Below, piece after piece: positions 54,203 to 63,789 of a stretch of 64,000 bases of DNA. Source of the DNA: CBDUQI01 sp965369325 (lineage in GTDB: Bacteria; Pseudomonadota; Gammaproteobacteria; Steroidobacterales; JBCBZW01). The notes beneath the pieces are model-generated. The model was given only the letters and a program-made list of their open reading frames with translations, was not told the origin of the DNA and searched no databases. The position numbers and the translations under genes were made by a program. The stretch lies in assembly GCA_965369325.1 (NCBI GenBank), contig CBDUQI010000007.1, positions 1 through 64,000 of the forward strand, read 5' to 3'. Every line of letters starts with the position of its first letter. Within the stretch, counting starts at the first letter, position 1.

Positions 54203-55087
54203 ATGGACGCAAGGTCTTTGTGGAACGCATTCGTCGATCTTTTCGGCGTTGTAGATTGGGGGGTATTTCTCCCAGCTACTTCAATAGTTTTGTCACTAGT
54301 GGCGCTAAGGATGTCGGCGAAAAACACCATGGAGGAGAAAGAACTTAGAGAACGTCAAACGAATGTCGAAATCGAGACAAAACTGTCGCGAGCATGGGAT
54401 CTTCTAGGTGGCAACGTAGAATTCGAAAGCATCAGGGAATTCGCCAGCCGCCGTGACCTAAATGAGGCAAAACGGCTCATAAACGAGTGCACCGTTCTAA
54501 ATGATAGCTATGCTCCTTGTTTCCGGCATTGGGGCTTGTACCATCTAGGCTTACATCAATTCGAAAAAGCAGAAACCGCGTTTCGAAAAGCCATTGAAAT
54601 GGACCCGGACCATGCGATGGCGTACGGCGACCTTGGCGTTACTCTCAATAAATTACACCGTTTCAAAGAAGCTGAAACAGCCTGCCGAAAGTACATTGAA
54701 CTAGCCCCTGACCGCCCATTGGCGTATGTCCAACTTGGGGGAATTCTCGGTAATTTATCTCGTCCGAATGAAGCGAAAATGGCTTTCGAAAAAGCCACTG
54801 AACTCGACCCCGACTACGCGCTTGCCCATGCCAACCTTGGAGCTGCTCTCATTTCTTTACTCCGCTACGACGACGCTGAAATAGCTTACCGAAAATCTAT
54901 TGAATTGGACCCGGACGTTTCGGCTGCGTACGCAAACCTTAGGGCCACTCTCCGCAAATTGGGCCGTCACGATGAGGCCGTATTAGTCGATCCAAAGCCA
55001 TTCGATTCTGATTTGTCGCCTGTAGTTCGTTCGAGCGGCGGGCACTACCACTCGGAAGGGGCTAGCCGTCTGCCGACGGAACGCTAG
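54203..55087 (+). CDS. Membrane-anchored TPR protein
   Basis: The 294-residue protein has one N-terminal helix (about 20-38) followed by a charged segment and four to five tetratricopeptide repeats (about 105-270). Examples are FEKAETAFRKAIEMDPDHAMAY-like units with consensus A--YRKSIELDPD. Such proteins act as scaffolds. It stands alone between the caddie-like gene and a decayed fragment. No specific partner is evident. Codon use is more AT-rich than in neighbouring genes. Confidence 0.8.
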   Translation: MDARSLWNAFVDLFGVVDWGVFLPATSIVLSLVALRMSAKNTMEEKELRERQTNVEIETKLSRAWDLLGGNVEFESIREFASRRDLNEAKRLINECTVLNDSYAPCFRHWGLYHLGLHQFEKAETAFRKAIEMDPDHAMAYGDLGVTLNKLHRFKEAETACRKYIELAPDRPLAYVQLGGILGNLSRPNEAKMAFEKATELDPDYALAHANLGAALISLLRYDDAEIAYRKSIELDPDVSAAYANLRATLRKLGRHDEAVLVDPKPFDSDLSPVVRSSGGHYHSEGASRLPTER

Positions 55088-55209
55088 CTTCACTGCGACC
55101 GGTCGCACAAGAAGATTCGAATGACTGAACGTGGCCGTTGACTTGGTACCACAAACGCGCGAAATCGGTCTATTAGTTGAAAAACTCCGTCAAGATTCAG
55201 CCATGAAAA

Positions 55210-55352
55210 GAGCGACGACAGCGGGTTAGAAATCGGCGCGGCGATATCGGCGAGGTGGTACACAGGCCGGCGATCAAAAGCCTGGTCCGGGTCATGGCGT
55301 AACAGGGATCGATCGAATTTGCCGGCGCGAAGAAGTAGTCCTGCGCACCTAG
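55210..55352 (+). pseudogene. Decayed 3' fragment of a TMADH-like flavoprotein gene
   Basis: Bases 55210-55315 closely match 52110-52215 inside the flavoprotein gene at 50347-52398. The shared run includes AGCGACGAC and GCGATCAAAAGCCTGGTCC, with scattered changes and small indels that break the frame. Bases from about 55319 to 55352 then match the 3' end of that gene at about 52368-52398, up to the TAG. The intervening roughly 150 bases are missing. It is a remnant of a duplicated paralogue. No mobile element is visible at its ends. Confidence 0.8.
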
Positions 55353-55430
55353 CGCGAGGTTATTGCACAATTAGGGCGAACGCTCACGCGCGAGGAATCC
55401 GTCACCCGAGGGGCCCGGTGGATTGGCAGT

Positions 55431-56669
55431 TCATCGCTTTTCGAGCTGTCGCACCAAGACCCGGCGGGCGCGGCGCCGGTCCGCGCGCAGTACCACAATC
55501 TCGTGCCCGGCCCACGCGACCGAGTCGCCAACCGCCGGAATACGTTCGAGCCTCTCTGTCAGCAGACCGCCGATCGTGGTCACCTCCTCCTCGGGCTCCC
55601 ACGTAACGCCGAGCTTCGCCGCGAGGCGGCGCAGGTCGACGTTTGCGCGCACGACCAACGACCCGTCCGCATTCAGGTCGAAGTCTTCGTTCGGCCGGTC
55701 GCTCTCATCGCGGATGTCGCCAACGATCTCCTCCAGCACATCCTCGAGCGTTGCAATGCCCAGCACGCTGCCGTACTCGTCCACGATAATTCCCAGGTGC
55801 CGGTGGCTGTCTTGGTAAAGCTTCATCAGTTGTGGCAGCGCCACGGTCTCCGGGATGATCAGCGCCTCGTGCCGGTTGGCATCCCAGTCGATCTCGCTGT
55901 CCTCGTGGGTTAGGAGCCAGTGCAGCACCTGCTTGGCGAGGACCACGCCCGTCACGTCGTCGATCTCGCCGGTCAGCGTGAACGGGAAGCGGCTATGCCC
56001 GGTGCGCAGAATAAGTTCAAGCACCTTTTCGCGACTCATGTGTGCGGATAGGAAATGCACCTCCTCGCGCGGCAGCATCACATCGTGCGCCTGCAGTTGC
56101 CTTAGCTGCGTGGCACCCACGATCATACCCGCGGTGCGGGCGCCGACCGCGCCCTCACTCCGGCCGAGTACCGCGAGCAGCCGGATCTCCTCTGCGGAGG
56201 TGATGGGCGCCTCGACGTCCCGCCGGATTGAGCGAGAGATCTTCTCGCTGAGCAGTACCATGGGTTTCAGCAGCCGCGTGAGCCAGTGGATACCATGCGC
56301 AACAGGGCCCGCGAGAGCCTGTGCATGGGAGACGCCGACAGTCTTCGGAATGATCTCGGTAAGCAGCAACACCGCAAGCGTGAACAGGATAGAGAATATC
56401 CACAACGTGCCGGGGTCGAACACATCCGAGTAACTCGCTCCCGCCACCGCCGCGCCGATGGTGTGGGCGGCCGTATTAAGGATCAGGATCGCCGCAATGG
56501 GGATATCCATGTTGTCCTTGAAGCTTGCGAGCAAGCGGCCGGCCCGGCGGCCGTCGCGGCTCAGCAAGACGATCTGCGGCCTGGTCAGGGACAGCAGCAC
56601 CGACTCGAAGATCGAGCAAATAAACGAGATGATCAGGACGACGGCGACAGCTGTAACGAAAAGGAGCAT
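55431..56669 (-). CDS. CNNM/CorC-type transporter with CBS domains
   Basis: The 412-residue inner-membrane protein has an N-terminal CNNM (DUF21) bundle (about 1-170: SIFESVLLSLTRPQ, then LTEIIPKTVGVSHA). A CBS pair (about 190-315: MLPREEVHFL, then DEYGSVLGIATLEDVLEEIVGDI) and a CorC/HlyC domain (about 330-405) follow. The family is linked to Mg2+ or Co2+ transport. GGAA precedes the ATG by seven bases. It has no operon partner; the gene upstream on this strand begins only after 30 bases but in a different functional class. Confidence 0.9.
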   Translation of the reverse strand: MLLFVTAVAVVLIISFICSIFESVLLSLTRPQIVLLSRDGRRAGRLLASFKDNMDIPIAAILILNTAAHTIGAAVAGASYSDVFDPGTLWIFSILFTLAVLLLTEIIPKTVGVSHAQALAGPVAHGIHWLTRLLKPMVLLSEKISRSIRRDVEAPITSAEEIRLLAVLGRSEGAVGARTAGMIVGATQLRQLQAHDVMLPREEVHFLSAHMSREKVLELILRTGHSRFPFTLTGEIDDVTGVVLAKQVLHWLLTHEDSEIDWDANRHEALIIPETVALPQLMKLYQDSHRHLGIIVDEYGSVLGIATLEDVLEEIVGDIRDESDRPNEDFDLNADGSLVVRANVDLRRLAAKLGVTWEPEEEVTTIGGLLTERLERIPAVGDSVAWAGHEIVVLRADRRRARRVLVRQLEKR

Positions 56670-56698
56670 TGCACAGTTCCAGGTGGACGTGCTGGTAC

Positions 56699-59600
56699 TT
56701 AAGGATTCACCAGCACGTTGGTGAGGGCCGCCGTATCCGGGAACGTCACGTGGCCGTCAAATTCTCTGATGGTTGACAGGGTGCCGCTAACATCATTGTC
56801 CGTAAAAGACTCCAACACCGGCATTGAGACTTCGGATAGGGTGGCTGTGATATCAATATAGCGCTCTTCGGGACTGTTGGAATCGCGCACGGTAACGGTG
56901 AGCAGAGAATCGAAGCTTATCTCGGCATCCAGGGTTGCCAACACACGGAACTCAAGCGGGTTGGTACTGCCATCAGTTCCCAGGCTAAAACTGGTGAGCG
57001 CCGGGAATGCGACGAGGCTGCCCTCATCCTGCGCGCGCCACTCGCTGTCGTCGATGTCGGTTTCGTAGGTGGTCACCGCCGGCAATGTCACCTGAGCGCC
57101 TTCAAAGGCCGCGACGGTTGAGCCGTCGAACATCGTTAGGTTCGGGAGCTCGAGCGGTCGTCCTGTCACCTCAAAGTCACAAGCGATGCAGCTAACAATT
57201 TGGGTGAGCTCGATGTTGCCGTCGGCGGGCAGCGTGAAATCAACATCCACCATTTCAACAAGCGCCGGCACCAGGATAGTGCCCCCTGCGGGCGTCACCA
57301 ACGATTGCCCCTGGTAGAAAATACCCGTGCGTTGCAGTGTTGGGCTGTTGTCGATAATGCTCTCAAGCAGTGGTGCCTCTATCGTGCTGTCGGGACCGGT
57401 GGCTCTAAGCTCAATGCTCCGAAGGTCATCCGACTGCGTAGCGATCGCATGAGTCAGCAAGGGCATAGAAATCACACCGCCAGCCGTTGCCGTTATGGTC
57501 ATATCGGCGGCGGTCGACTCGCCAACTACCCCCATGGTGATATCGGTGAGATTTGGTAACGCCAATCGCGACGATTGGGCCTCCCAACCGGCACCGTGTT
57601 CGCTCATAAAACTGCTCACGCCAGGCAGCGTCACGTCTGCGTTAAACAAGAAAATCCCAGTCCCCCCAATATCGGTAAGAACGGGCGCGGTAAAACTAGT
57701 GTCGCTCAAGCGTAACGAGCTGTTTGTCCAGGCAGTCATTTGTGACATGTTAAACGTGCCGCCATTTTGCACGTCGACTCTCGCCCCGTTCATAGCGGTG
57801 AACGATGAGGCATCTATTTCGCCGCCATGTCTGGCGTTCCACCAATTGCCAGCATTGGCCATGTCGATGGCGCTCAGCTGTGGCAGGAGGATGCGGCTTG
57901 CGCTGCCCTGCGCGGTGAAGACGGTGAAATTTGACGAGTTGCCGGAGGTCGTCTCGGTGGTAAAAATGGCGTGCAAGCTCGGCAGATCTATCGTCCCTCC
58001 CTGCTCGGCGGACAAACTCCACTCGCCTCGAACGTCAAGTTCTGATCCTAGTTGCACGGTCGCCAGGTTGGGTACACTCAGACGGCTGCCGGAATCTGTG
58101 GCGCTCCAATCGGTCGGGTGCAAGGTCGTCACAAAGTCAACGATCAGTGCCAGCGTAACATCCGCCCCGTCGAGGACGGCCAATTCGCTGTCGGTGATAT
58201 CCGAAAGCTGGTCAAGTGCTACGGTACGGTCGGCAAACGCCAGCCGGCTGCCTGTCCAGGATGTAATGTGCTGAATGCCGATATTTGACTCACCGCCTAA
58301 CATCAGATCCACGAACGCAATTGTGTCCGGCAACAAAATATCAATAGTGGCGCCATCGGTAGCCGACAGCGACGACCGGTCGGTTGCATCACGCCCCACG
58401 ATGCCTTGCAGTTGGGGCACGTAAATCGCACTGCCGTTGCGATCAGTGCCAAGATGCAATACATGGTGCTCGGCGCCAGCGAGCAGGGGCAAATCAATCT
58501 GACTGCCCGAATCGGCCTGCAGGTACAACTCACCGTTGTTTTCGCTATTCGGTGTGGTGATGTGAACCAGGTTGGGCAGCCCAAGGAAGCTACTGCCCAA
58601 CAACTCCCATTCGGCCCGCTCGCTGATATGGTTCACGATACCTGGCAGTTGCAGCGAGGCACTATTGAGTAAAAAGACCGACGAGTTCGTAAAATCGGTG
58701 ATGTTAGGCAGGCTCTCCACGCGGCTCAGCATATCGATACTGCTGTATGCCAGCGTCGTCAATCCGCCCAGATTGACGTTGGAATCGCGTTCAATGTCTA
58801 GCGAAACGTAGCGAAGTTCTTGTAACAAAGGCGTGTGCAAGTCGGCATCACCGTCTACCTGCACAACGGAGCGATGCCCATCGCCAACAAAACGCCGCAA
58901 CACGGGCATATCGATACTGCTACCGGCATCCAGCACGCGAATGTCCAGGCCTGCACGAGCCCCGAGCAGAATATCGGTCACTTGCGGTAGGGTTATACCG
59001 CCCGCGTTGGCGGCCGTCATGCCTAAATCCACAGTGACATCCGTGGCCAGTCCTGCCTGTATGCCGATCAGATTGGGCATGGACAGAACGCTGCCCTCCC
59101 CGTCCGCGGTACACTCGAGCGCGAGCTCAGTAGCTAACTCAACCGGGCCGGACAGTGATAACAGCGCACCGGCTGAGGCTGTGAAACTCCCCTGTAAAAC
59201 AGGAAGGCTACTAATGTCTACGTTTGCCATCGGCCCAACGGCTTCGAAACGTGCCCCTCGTTCGAGCAAGAAGTCCCCGTCCAACTGCGCATCACCAGCG
59301 ACGGTTAGAGACTGAAACTCACTGACGACTAACGTCTCGCGGGTACTCAGGGCATATACTTGCGCGTCGCTATCGGCGACCGTAATCACCGGGTTTGCTG
59401 CCGGTAGATTGATCACCACCCGATTGTTCGGACCGGGTATCCCTGGCGGGTCCCAATTTGTTGCGCTCTCCCAGACGCCGTCGCTTTCGTTGATCCAGTA
59501 AATCGCTGCCGTTGGCCCAGGCGCGGAGAACATGAACGCCCTCATGATCGCAAGATCCAGAATGTCCACCTGACCGCTGCCGTCGAAGTCAGCATCAGCG

Positions 59601-59854
59601 TTCTCGGTGAAGACGACGTCTCTATACAATGCAAAGTCGGCGAAATCGACGGTGTTGTTGTTGTCCAGATCTGGGTCGCAGCGGTTGCCGAATCCGTCCT
59701 GATTGGTGTCGCGCTGGTCGGGGTTGTAGGTCAGGAGGCAGTTATCCGCCGAGTCGTCAATGCCGTCGCCGTCGTCGTCCGTGCTGGCACTGGCGGCTTG
59801 GCCCAGCAGACAGGCCACTATGACAAGACCTAACGATCGGGCTGCGAATTGCAT
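56699..59854 (-). CDS. Large secreted protein with TSP3/dockerin-type calcium repeats and long internal beta repeats
   Basis: The protein of about 1,051 residues has a signal peptide (LVIVACLLGQAASAS). A thrombospondin-3/dockerin-like calcium segment follows (DDDGDGIDDSADNC, then NNNTVDFADFALY and GSGQVDILDLAIM). After it come about 900 residues of beta-helix-like sequence. Four long units of roughly 165-180 residues repeat a core of LTDI, VTLPGV, W-A---SRLALPNLT, then GG-I-LP-L. The start may be 59854 or the ATG at 59872. It follows the cohesin-like gene by 61 bases and shares its calcium-repeat architecture, so the two probably work together on the cell surface. Function unknown. Confidence 0.82.
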   Translation of the reverse strand: MQFAARSLGLVIVACLLGQAASASTDDDGDGIDDSADNCLLTYNPDQRDTNQDGFGNRCDPDLDNNNTVDFADFALYRDVVFTENADADFDGSGQVDILDLAIMRAFMFSAPGPTAAIYWINESDGVWESATNWDPPGIPGPNNRVVINLPAANPVITVADSDAQVYALSTRETLVVSEFQSLTVAGDAQLDGDFLLERGARFEAVGPMANVDISSLPVLQGSFTASAGALLSLSGPVELATELALECTADGEGSVLSMPNLIGIQAGLATDVTVDLGMTAANAGGITLPQVTDILLGARAGLDIRVLDAGSSIDMPVLRRFVGDGHRSVVQVDGDADLHTPLLQELRYVSLDIERDSNVNLGGLTTLAYSSIDMLSRVESLPNITDFTNSSVFLLNSASLQLPGIVNHISERAEWELLGSSFLGLPNLVHITTPNSENNGELYLQADSGSQIDLPLLAGAEHHVLHLGTDRNGSAIYVPQLQGIVGRDATDRSSLSATDGATIDILLPDTIAFVDLMLGGESNIGIQHITSWTGSRLAFADRTVALDQLSDITDSELAVLDGADVTLALIVDFVTTLHPTDWSATDSGSRLSVPNLATVQLGSELDVRGEWSLSAEQGGTIDLPSLHAIFTTETTSGNSSNFTVFTAQGSASRILLPQLSAIDMANAGNWWNARHGGEIDASSFTAMNGARVDVQNGGTFNMSQMTAWTNSSLRLSDTSFTAPVLTDIGGTGIFLFNADVTLPGVSSFMSEHGAGWEAQSSRLALPNLTDITMGVVGESTAADMTITATAGGVISMPLLTHAIATQSDDLRSIELRATGPDSTIEAPLLESIIDNSPTLQRTGIFYQGQSLVTPAGGTILVPALVEMVDVDFTLPADGNIELTQIVSCIACDFEVTGRPLELPNLTMFDGSTVAAFEGAQVTLPAVTTYETDIDDSEWRAQDEGSLVAFPALTSFSLGTDGSTNPLEFRVLATLDAEISFDSLLTVTVRDSNSPEERYIDITATLSEVSMPVLESFTDNDVSGTLSTIREFDGHVTFPDTAALTNVLVNP

Positions 59855-59915
59855 TGTCGTCTTTCGTTCCATCTCACTACTGGGCACCCGTGCCACGGTT
59901 CGCGCGAGGACATCG

Positions 59916-60779
59916 TTAGGGCATCGCGATGCCACTTGGACCCGGCGAACCGAAAAACAGTGTTTTCATGACGCCGAAGTCAGCAAAGTTCACCTGCAAA
60001 TCACCGTTGAGGTCTGCATCGAGATTGTCACTCCCGAAAAACGCCGATTTCAGTAGCGTCAGATCGTTAAAATCCACCAAGCCATCGTTGTCCAAATCTG
60101 GATCGCACGCGTTGCCGTAGCCGTCACCGTTGGTATCACGCTGATCTTCGTTGGCGACCGCTGTGCAATTGTCCAACGCGTCAGCGATACCGTCGACATC
60201 CTCATCGGCCACAGTTGCTTGGATGTGCATGCCAAAAAACTGCAGACCCTCACATTCCTGCCCGCTCAGGCAGTAAATGGGACCGCCTATGCCGCCACCA
60301 TCTGTTTCAATGGATGTTGAGGTGATGGGTGCAATCACTTCAAATGATGCATCAGCGATGTGGACCACTTCGTCGCGTATACCGATACCAAAGTACAAAC
60401 TAAGGGCCAGCTCGATAATGCCATTTAGCTCATCGACGATCACCGGCTCTAACAAATAGCAGACGCCTAAACATACATCGCCACCGCTATCTTCCATCAC
60501 ATACCTAAAGCTGTCGTAGACGAAGGCGAGATGCGTCGGATCGTAGTCGATCTTGAAACCACCGCCGGTGATTGGGTTTGAGATGCCGTTGATGTGCATT
60601 TCGATGGTGAAGCGCTCACCGACTGCGGGTGCTGCCATTACCTCAGGTACCAGCGATACTCCAAAGCTATCGACTCCACCGTTGATCGCAAGCGCAAGGG
60701 GGGTTTCCATAGACGACGCCGCCGGAACGGCCAGCAGAAGACTAAGGACAATACAATTGCACCAGCACAAAGGTTTCAT
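59916..60779 (-). CDS. Secreted cohesin-like protein with TSP3 and dockerin-type repeats
   Basis: The 287-residue precursor has a signal peptide (CIVLSLLLAVPAASS). A cohesin-like beta domain (about 30-165: VSLVPEVMAAPAVGERFTIEM, shown in part; GGGFKIDYDPTHLAFV) follows. A TSP3 motif (DEDVDGIADALDNC) and two dockerin/EF-hand-like motifs (NDGLVDFNDLTLLKSAFF and NGDLQVNFADFGVMKTLFF) close the protein. Ca2+ binding is expected. The ATG at 60779 has GGAG eight bases upstream. It directly precedes the large repeat protein. Confidence 0.82.
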   Translation of the reverse strand: MKPLCWCNCIVLSLLLAVPAASSMETPLALAINGGVDSFGVSLVPEVMAAPAVGERFTIEMHINGISNPITGGGFKIDYDPTHLAFVYDSFRYVMEDSGGDVCLGVCYLLEPVIVDELNGIIELALSLYFGIGIRDEVVHIADASFEVIAPITSTSIETDGGGIGGPIYCLSGQECEGLQFFGMHIQATVADEDVDGIADALDNCTAVANEDQRDTNGDGYGNACDPDLDNDGLVDFNDLTLLKSAFFGSDNLDADLNGDLQVNFADFGVMKTLFFGSPGPSGIAMP

Positions 60780-60903
60780 GAGTTGCACTCCAACATCTTG
60801 CGGTAGCCCAATACATTATTCACCCGACACCCTGACTAAGCAAGTTCCCGAGGCCGTACATACGCGGTGAGTATCGAGTATGTCGGCATCAACCGTAGCG
60901 TCG

Positions 60904-61461
60904 TTAGCGTTCGCATACGCTAAGCTGCGATGCCCTAACGTACGTCGCGGCGTATTGGCCTAAATTGACACCAAACACCGTGGATAGCGTATCCTCCACC
61001 GTCACCAATTCTGCGCCCAGTGACTCGGTTAGCCGTGCTTGACCCAGCCATGCTCCAAGTACTGTAGCCAACACCATTGGGACAGTATCAGAGTCTCCAG
61101 CACTATAGGCCAGAATCTGCACGGCAGCGATCGAATCGTCGCGCTTGTAGGCGATTGCACTCGTTATTTGGTACAGAAATAGCAACGGATCGAATCGCCA
61201 CAACGAGTGGCGATTTACCGGAAAATCGGCGTAAAAATACGCATCCCGGGCCTGCTCCAGAAAATCCTTATCCGACTCAAATGACGTGCTCCGCCCGAAC
61301 ATCCAGGCCGCTTCTAACGATGTTTTCACAAGATCGACGTTAGGATGCCCCGCCCTAGCTGAATCCGACAACAACGCTAATGTGGTTCGCAAATACCAGT
61401 CGGCGAAACGCTCGGGGCCAGGTGGATGGTTGACCGCTTGCTGTACCAGGGCCGCGAACAA
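60904..61461 (-). pseudogene. C-terminal fragment of an ADP-ribosylglycohydrolase-like protein
   Basis: The 185 residues contain AYSAGDSDTVPMVLATVLGAWLG, the family's C-terminal metal-binding GD-DT motif. The N-terminal half, with the first metal motif, is missing. The frame stays open about 28 codons upstream (toward 61545) without the expected sequence and then meets a stop, and the first possible start is TTG. This looks like a truncated remnant, though a short functional variant cannot be excluded. Confidence 0.55.
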
Positions 61462-61742
61462 ACCGGTAATTGTGCGTCCGTAGGCCTGGTCGAAGGTCGT
61501 AAAGCGCGAGAAAGAAACCCTAACACAGCAAGTGGGCCAATTATGAAGGGGCTAGCCACGACCTTAGCGGACATTAGCTAAGCGTCTTACTTTAGGCGAT
61601 TTTAAGGCACTGATGGAAGTTCGATTTCCCCACGAAAACAGACTGACGGTAGGCCTCCAACTTGCGATCAACAAAACCTGGAGTGGTCAAGGCGATTGTA
61701 GTAATCGCCGTAATTGAGATCGGATCGCTGAATTGCAAAAGT

Positions 61743-63023
61743 TTATTTGATAAAAGCTGGCAAGATCCTTTCGGCCGTTAACTGCAAGGTTGAGGGGTGT
61801 CTTTCATGGCCAGTAGTCACCACCATCAAATCAAGTTCCTCGATCAAAATGATAAACTGGCCGCCGCCGCCCTGGGCAGATACGCTAAAATAGCTCTTAT
61901 CGCCGTAACTCAAATCTCCACTCCACCAAAAATAACCATACCCTTGATTAAAGACATCTTTGCCACCACCGAAAATGTCATCGTCACCGTTAGAGAGGAT
62001 CCTACTGGTTGCCTTGGTGATATACGCTTCTGGAACCAGTTGTTCGCCGTTCCATTTTCCTTTGTTCATAGCCAGGGCGCCAAACTTCAACATATCACGT
62101 GATGTTATGGCCGATCTCCATCCTGCAGCTGGCAGGCCGCCCAGCCCAGCTTGCCAACCATAAGTCCTTATTTCCATTTTGCCGAGGAGTTCATTTTTGA
62201 TAAAATCTTCGGCGGTACCTGGCACGATGGCGTCAATGACTTGCATCACCAAAGGTGAACTGTAGTTTCCATATGAAAAAGAACTCTGAGACTCTGCGGT
62301 AATGGGTGCGCTTTGTTCGAAAATGGCTTGAACCAAGCTTTGCCCTTTTACCTGGTCAGGATATTTGTCGAATTCTTCTCTCTGTTCATCGCTGATGCGA
62401 ATTCCAGTACGCATAGTCAATGCCTGGTGCAGGGTAACTTTTTCTGCACCTTCAACAAATTTTGTCGGATCCAGTTCTTTGAGAAAACTAACCAGAGGTT
62501 TGTCTAAGTCCGCCATGGTCAGATAATTCAGTTGAATTGCACGGCCAAGCGCCAGACCGGTGTAGGTTTTCGTCGCTGACGCCTGCGGATGGGTCAGGTT
62601 GACACGACCCAATAAATAGTAGGATTCAAATACAAGCTTGCCTTTATGAGCAATCAGCAGGCTGTCGATTTTATCGTGTTGACCGTCTGCGATTTCCTGA
62701 GCCAGCTTGACAAACATGTCTTTATCGCTGCCATCGACGCTCAATTCACCCATGAAAAGCCCGTCTTTTCTGTCCGTTGGGGCTGTATCGATGTAGGCAT
62801 TCTTGAGTTTCGGAATATCCCGGATTGACCCTTCATCACCGGATGGAACGTCCTCCGCGACATAATTCACATTAGGATTTTTCCAGTACCCAAGCTCGAC
62901 GTGATCAGCCGTCGCCTCTGGCGCGAGATTTTTGTTTTCTTCGGCGCCTGCTGCTGCCAAGCTGCTAAGACCACTCAATAGGGCGGCGGCGATTAAACTC
63001 TTGAATTTTAGATTGATGGTCAT
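61743..63023 (-). CDS. Exported serine hydrolase, beta-lactamase/PBP-like family
   Basis: The 426-residue precursor has a signal peptide (AALLSGLSSLAAAGAEE) and class-C-type motifs. SATK (in QASATKTYTGLAL) holds the nucleophilic Ser and Lys, YGN (in FSYGNYSSPL) is the second, and AQGGGGQF stands where KTG or HxG is expected. It is more likely an esterase or peptidase than an antibiotic resistance enzyme. GAGG six bases before the ATG supports the start. A paralogue lies at the right edge of the window, on the other side of a broken gene. Confidence 0.88.
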   Translation of the reverse strand: MTINLKFKSLIAAALLSGLSSLAAAGAEENKNLAPEATADHVELGYWKNPNVNYVAEDVPSGDEGSIRDIPKLKNAYIDTAPTDRKDGLFMGELSVDGSDKDMFVKLAQEIADGQHDKIDSLLIAHKGKLVFESYYLLGRVNLTHPQASATKTYTGLALGRAIQLNYLTMADLDKPLVSFLKELDPTKFVEGAEKVTLHQALTMRTGIRISDEQREEFDKYPDQVKGQSLVQAIFEQSAPITAESQSSFSYGNYSSPLVMQVIDAIVPGTAEDFIKNELLGKMEIRTYGWQAGLGGLPAAGWRSAITSRDMLKFGALAMNKGKWNGEQLVPEAYITKATSRILSNGDDDIFGGGKDVFNQGYGYFWWSGDLSYGDKSYFSVSAQGGGGQFIILIEELDLMVVTTGHERHPSTLQLTAERILPAFIK

Positions 63024-63131
63024 GTAAAGCCTCGAGATTCTAAGCAGTTCTGTGAACGGTCTAATCAGAGCTCAAATGTGGTAACTATTTTGATACCCCT
63101 GTTAAAGGATCATGACTTGGGTCTGAGGTCC

Positions 63132-63780
63132 TCAATAAACTGTGCATTCAACCCAAAATATATCGACCTGTCTTCCACCATTTTTGCGATCCTCAATACG
63201 TTTATCAAAAAAAGGGAATTTTCCATCAGGTGACACACTCGGATAGTTTTCGGCGTCGGGTGTGTTTATCTTGTCGCCCAAGTTAATGGCCGGACCCCAT
63301 GAGCCATCGGTCGTTCTATAGCTGATATACAGATCAGGCGTGCCATATCCACCTTCTCTTCTGCTATCAAAAATGATGTAGGATTCATCAGGCGCAATGA
63401 ACAGATGGGCATTGTATCTGCCGATGGCGAACTGCGGGCCCAGCGATTTCGGCTGTTCATATTTTCCGTCTATCATCTATGACAACAGACCCACGCCTCT
63501 GATTATTTTTATATTCAAGGGCAATCAACTGACGGAGCGGCCCATCTCTATCTCCTCTCACGAAATAGAAAGTGTTCATATCCGACACGAACATACCTTC
63601 TTTTTCTTCAGAAGCTCTTGTATTAAAAATACCGGGCGCAAAAACCTCAGCCGTTGAGTCTGGCGCCATTTGCCCGAGATAGGAGCCATCGGGGATGGGG
63701 ATAGCATCTCGGGCATGGCTGCCGCTGCTCATCATTAGTACAGAAAGCAGTGAAAGCGTTGAAGCAAAAATGCGTCTCAT
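63132..63780 (-). pseudogene. PD40-type beta-propeller protein split by a frameshift
   Basis: Two frames overlapping by 20 bases (63780-63457 and 63476-63132) make one exported protein of about 210 residues. The first part has a signal peptide and GMFVSDMNTFYFVRGDRDG, then LIALEYKNNQ. The second part has AHLFIAPDESYIIFDSRREGG and DAENYPSVSPDGKFPFF, typical PD40/TolB-like blades. The break is near 63465-63476. AAGGA precedes the first ATG. It lies between two serine hydrolase paralogues on the same strand. Confidence 0.72.
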
Positions 63781-63789
63781 GATTTTTCC

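Noticed and set aside
57495..58274. Open frame of 259 codons on the plus strand
   Set aside because: It lies opposite the large repeat protein and has Ser/Val-rich, non-protein-like sequence without a ribosome site.
61743..63023. Antibiotic-resistance beta-lactamase
   Set aside because: The SxxK and YxN motifs fit the wider serine hydrolase family, but the KTG motif is missing and the N-terminus is longer, so resistance is not supported.
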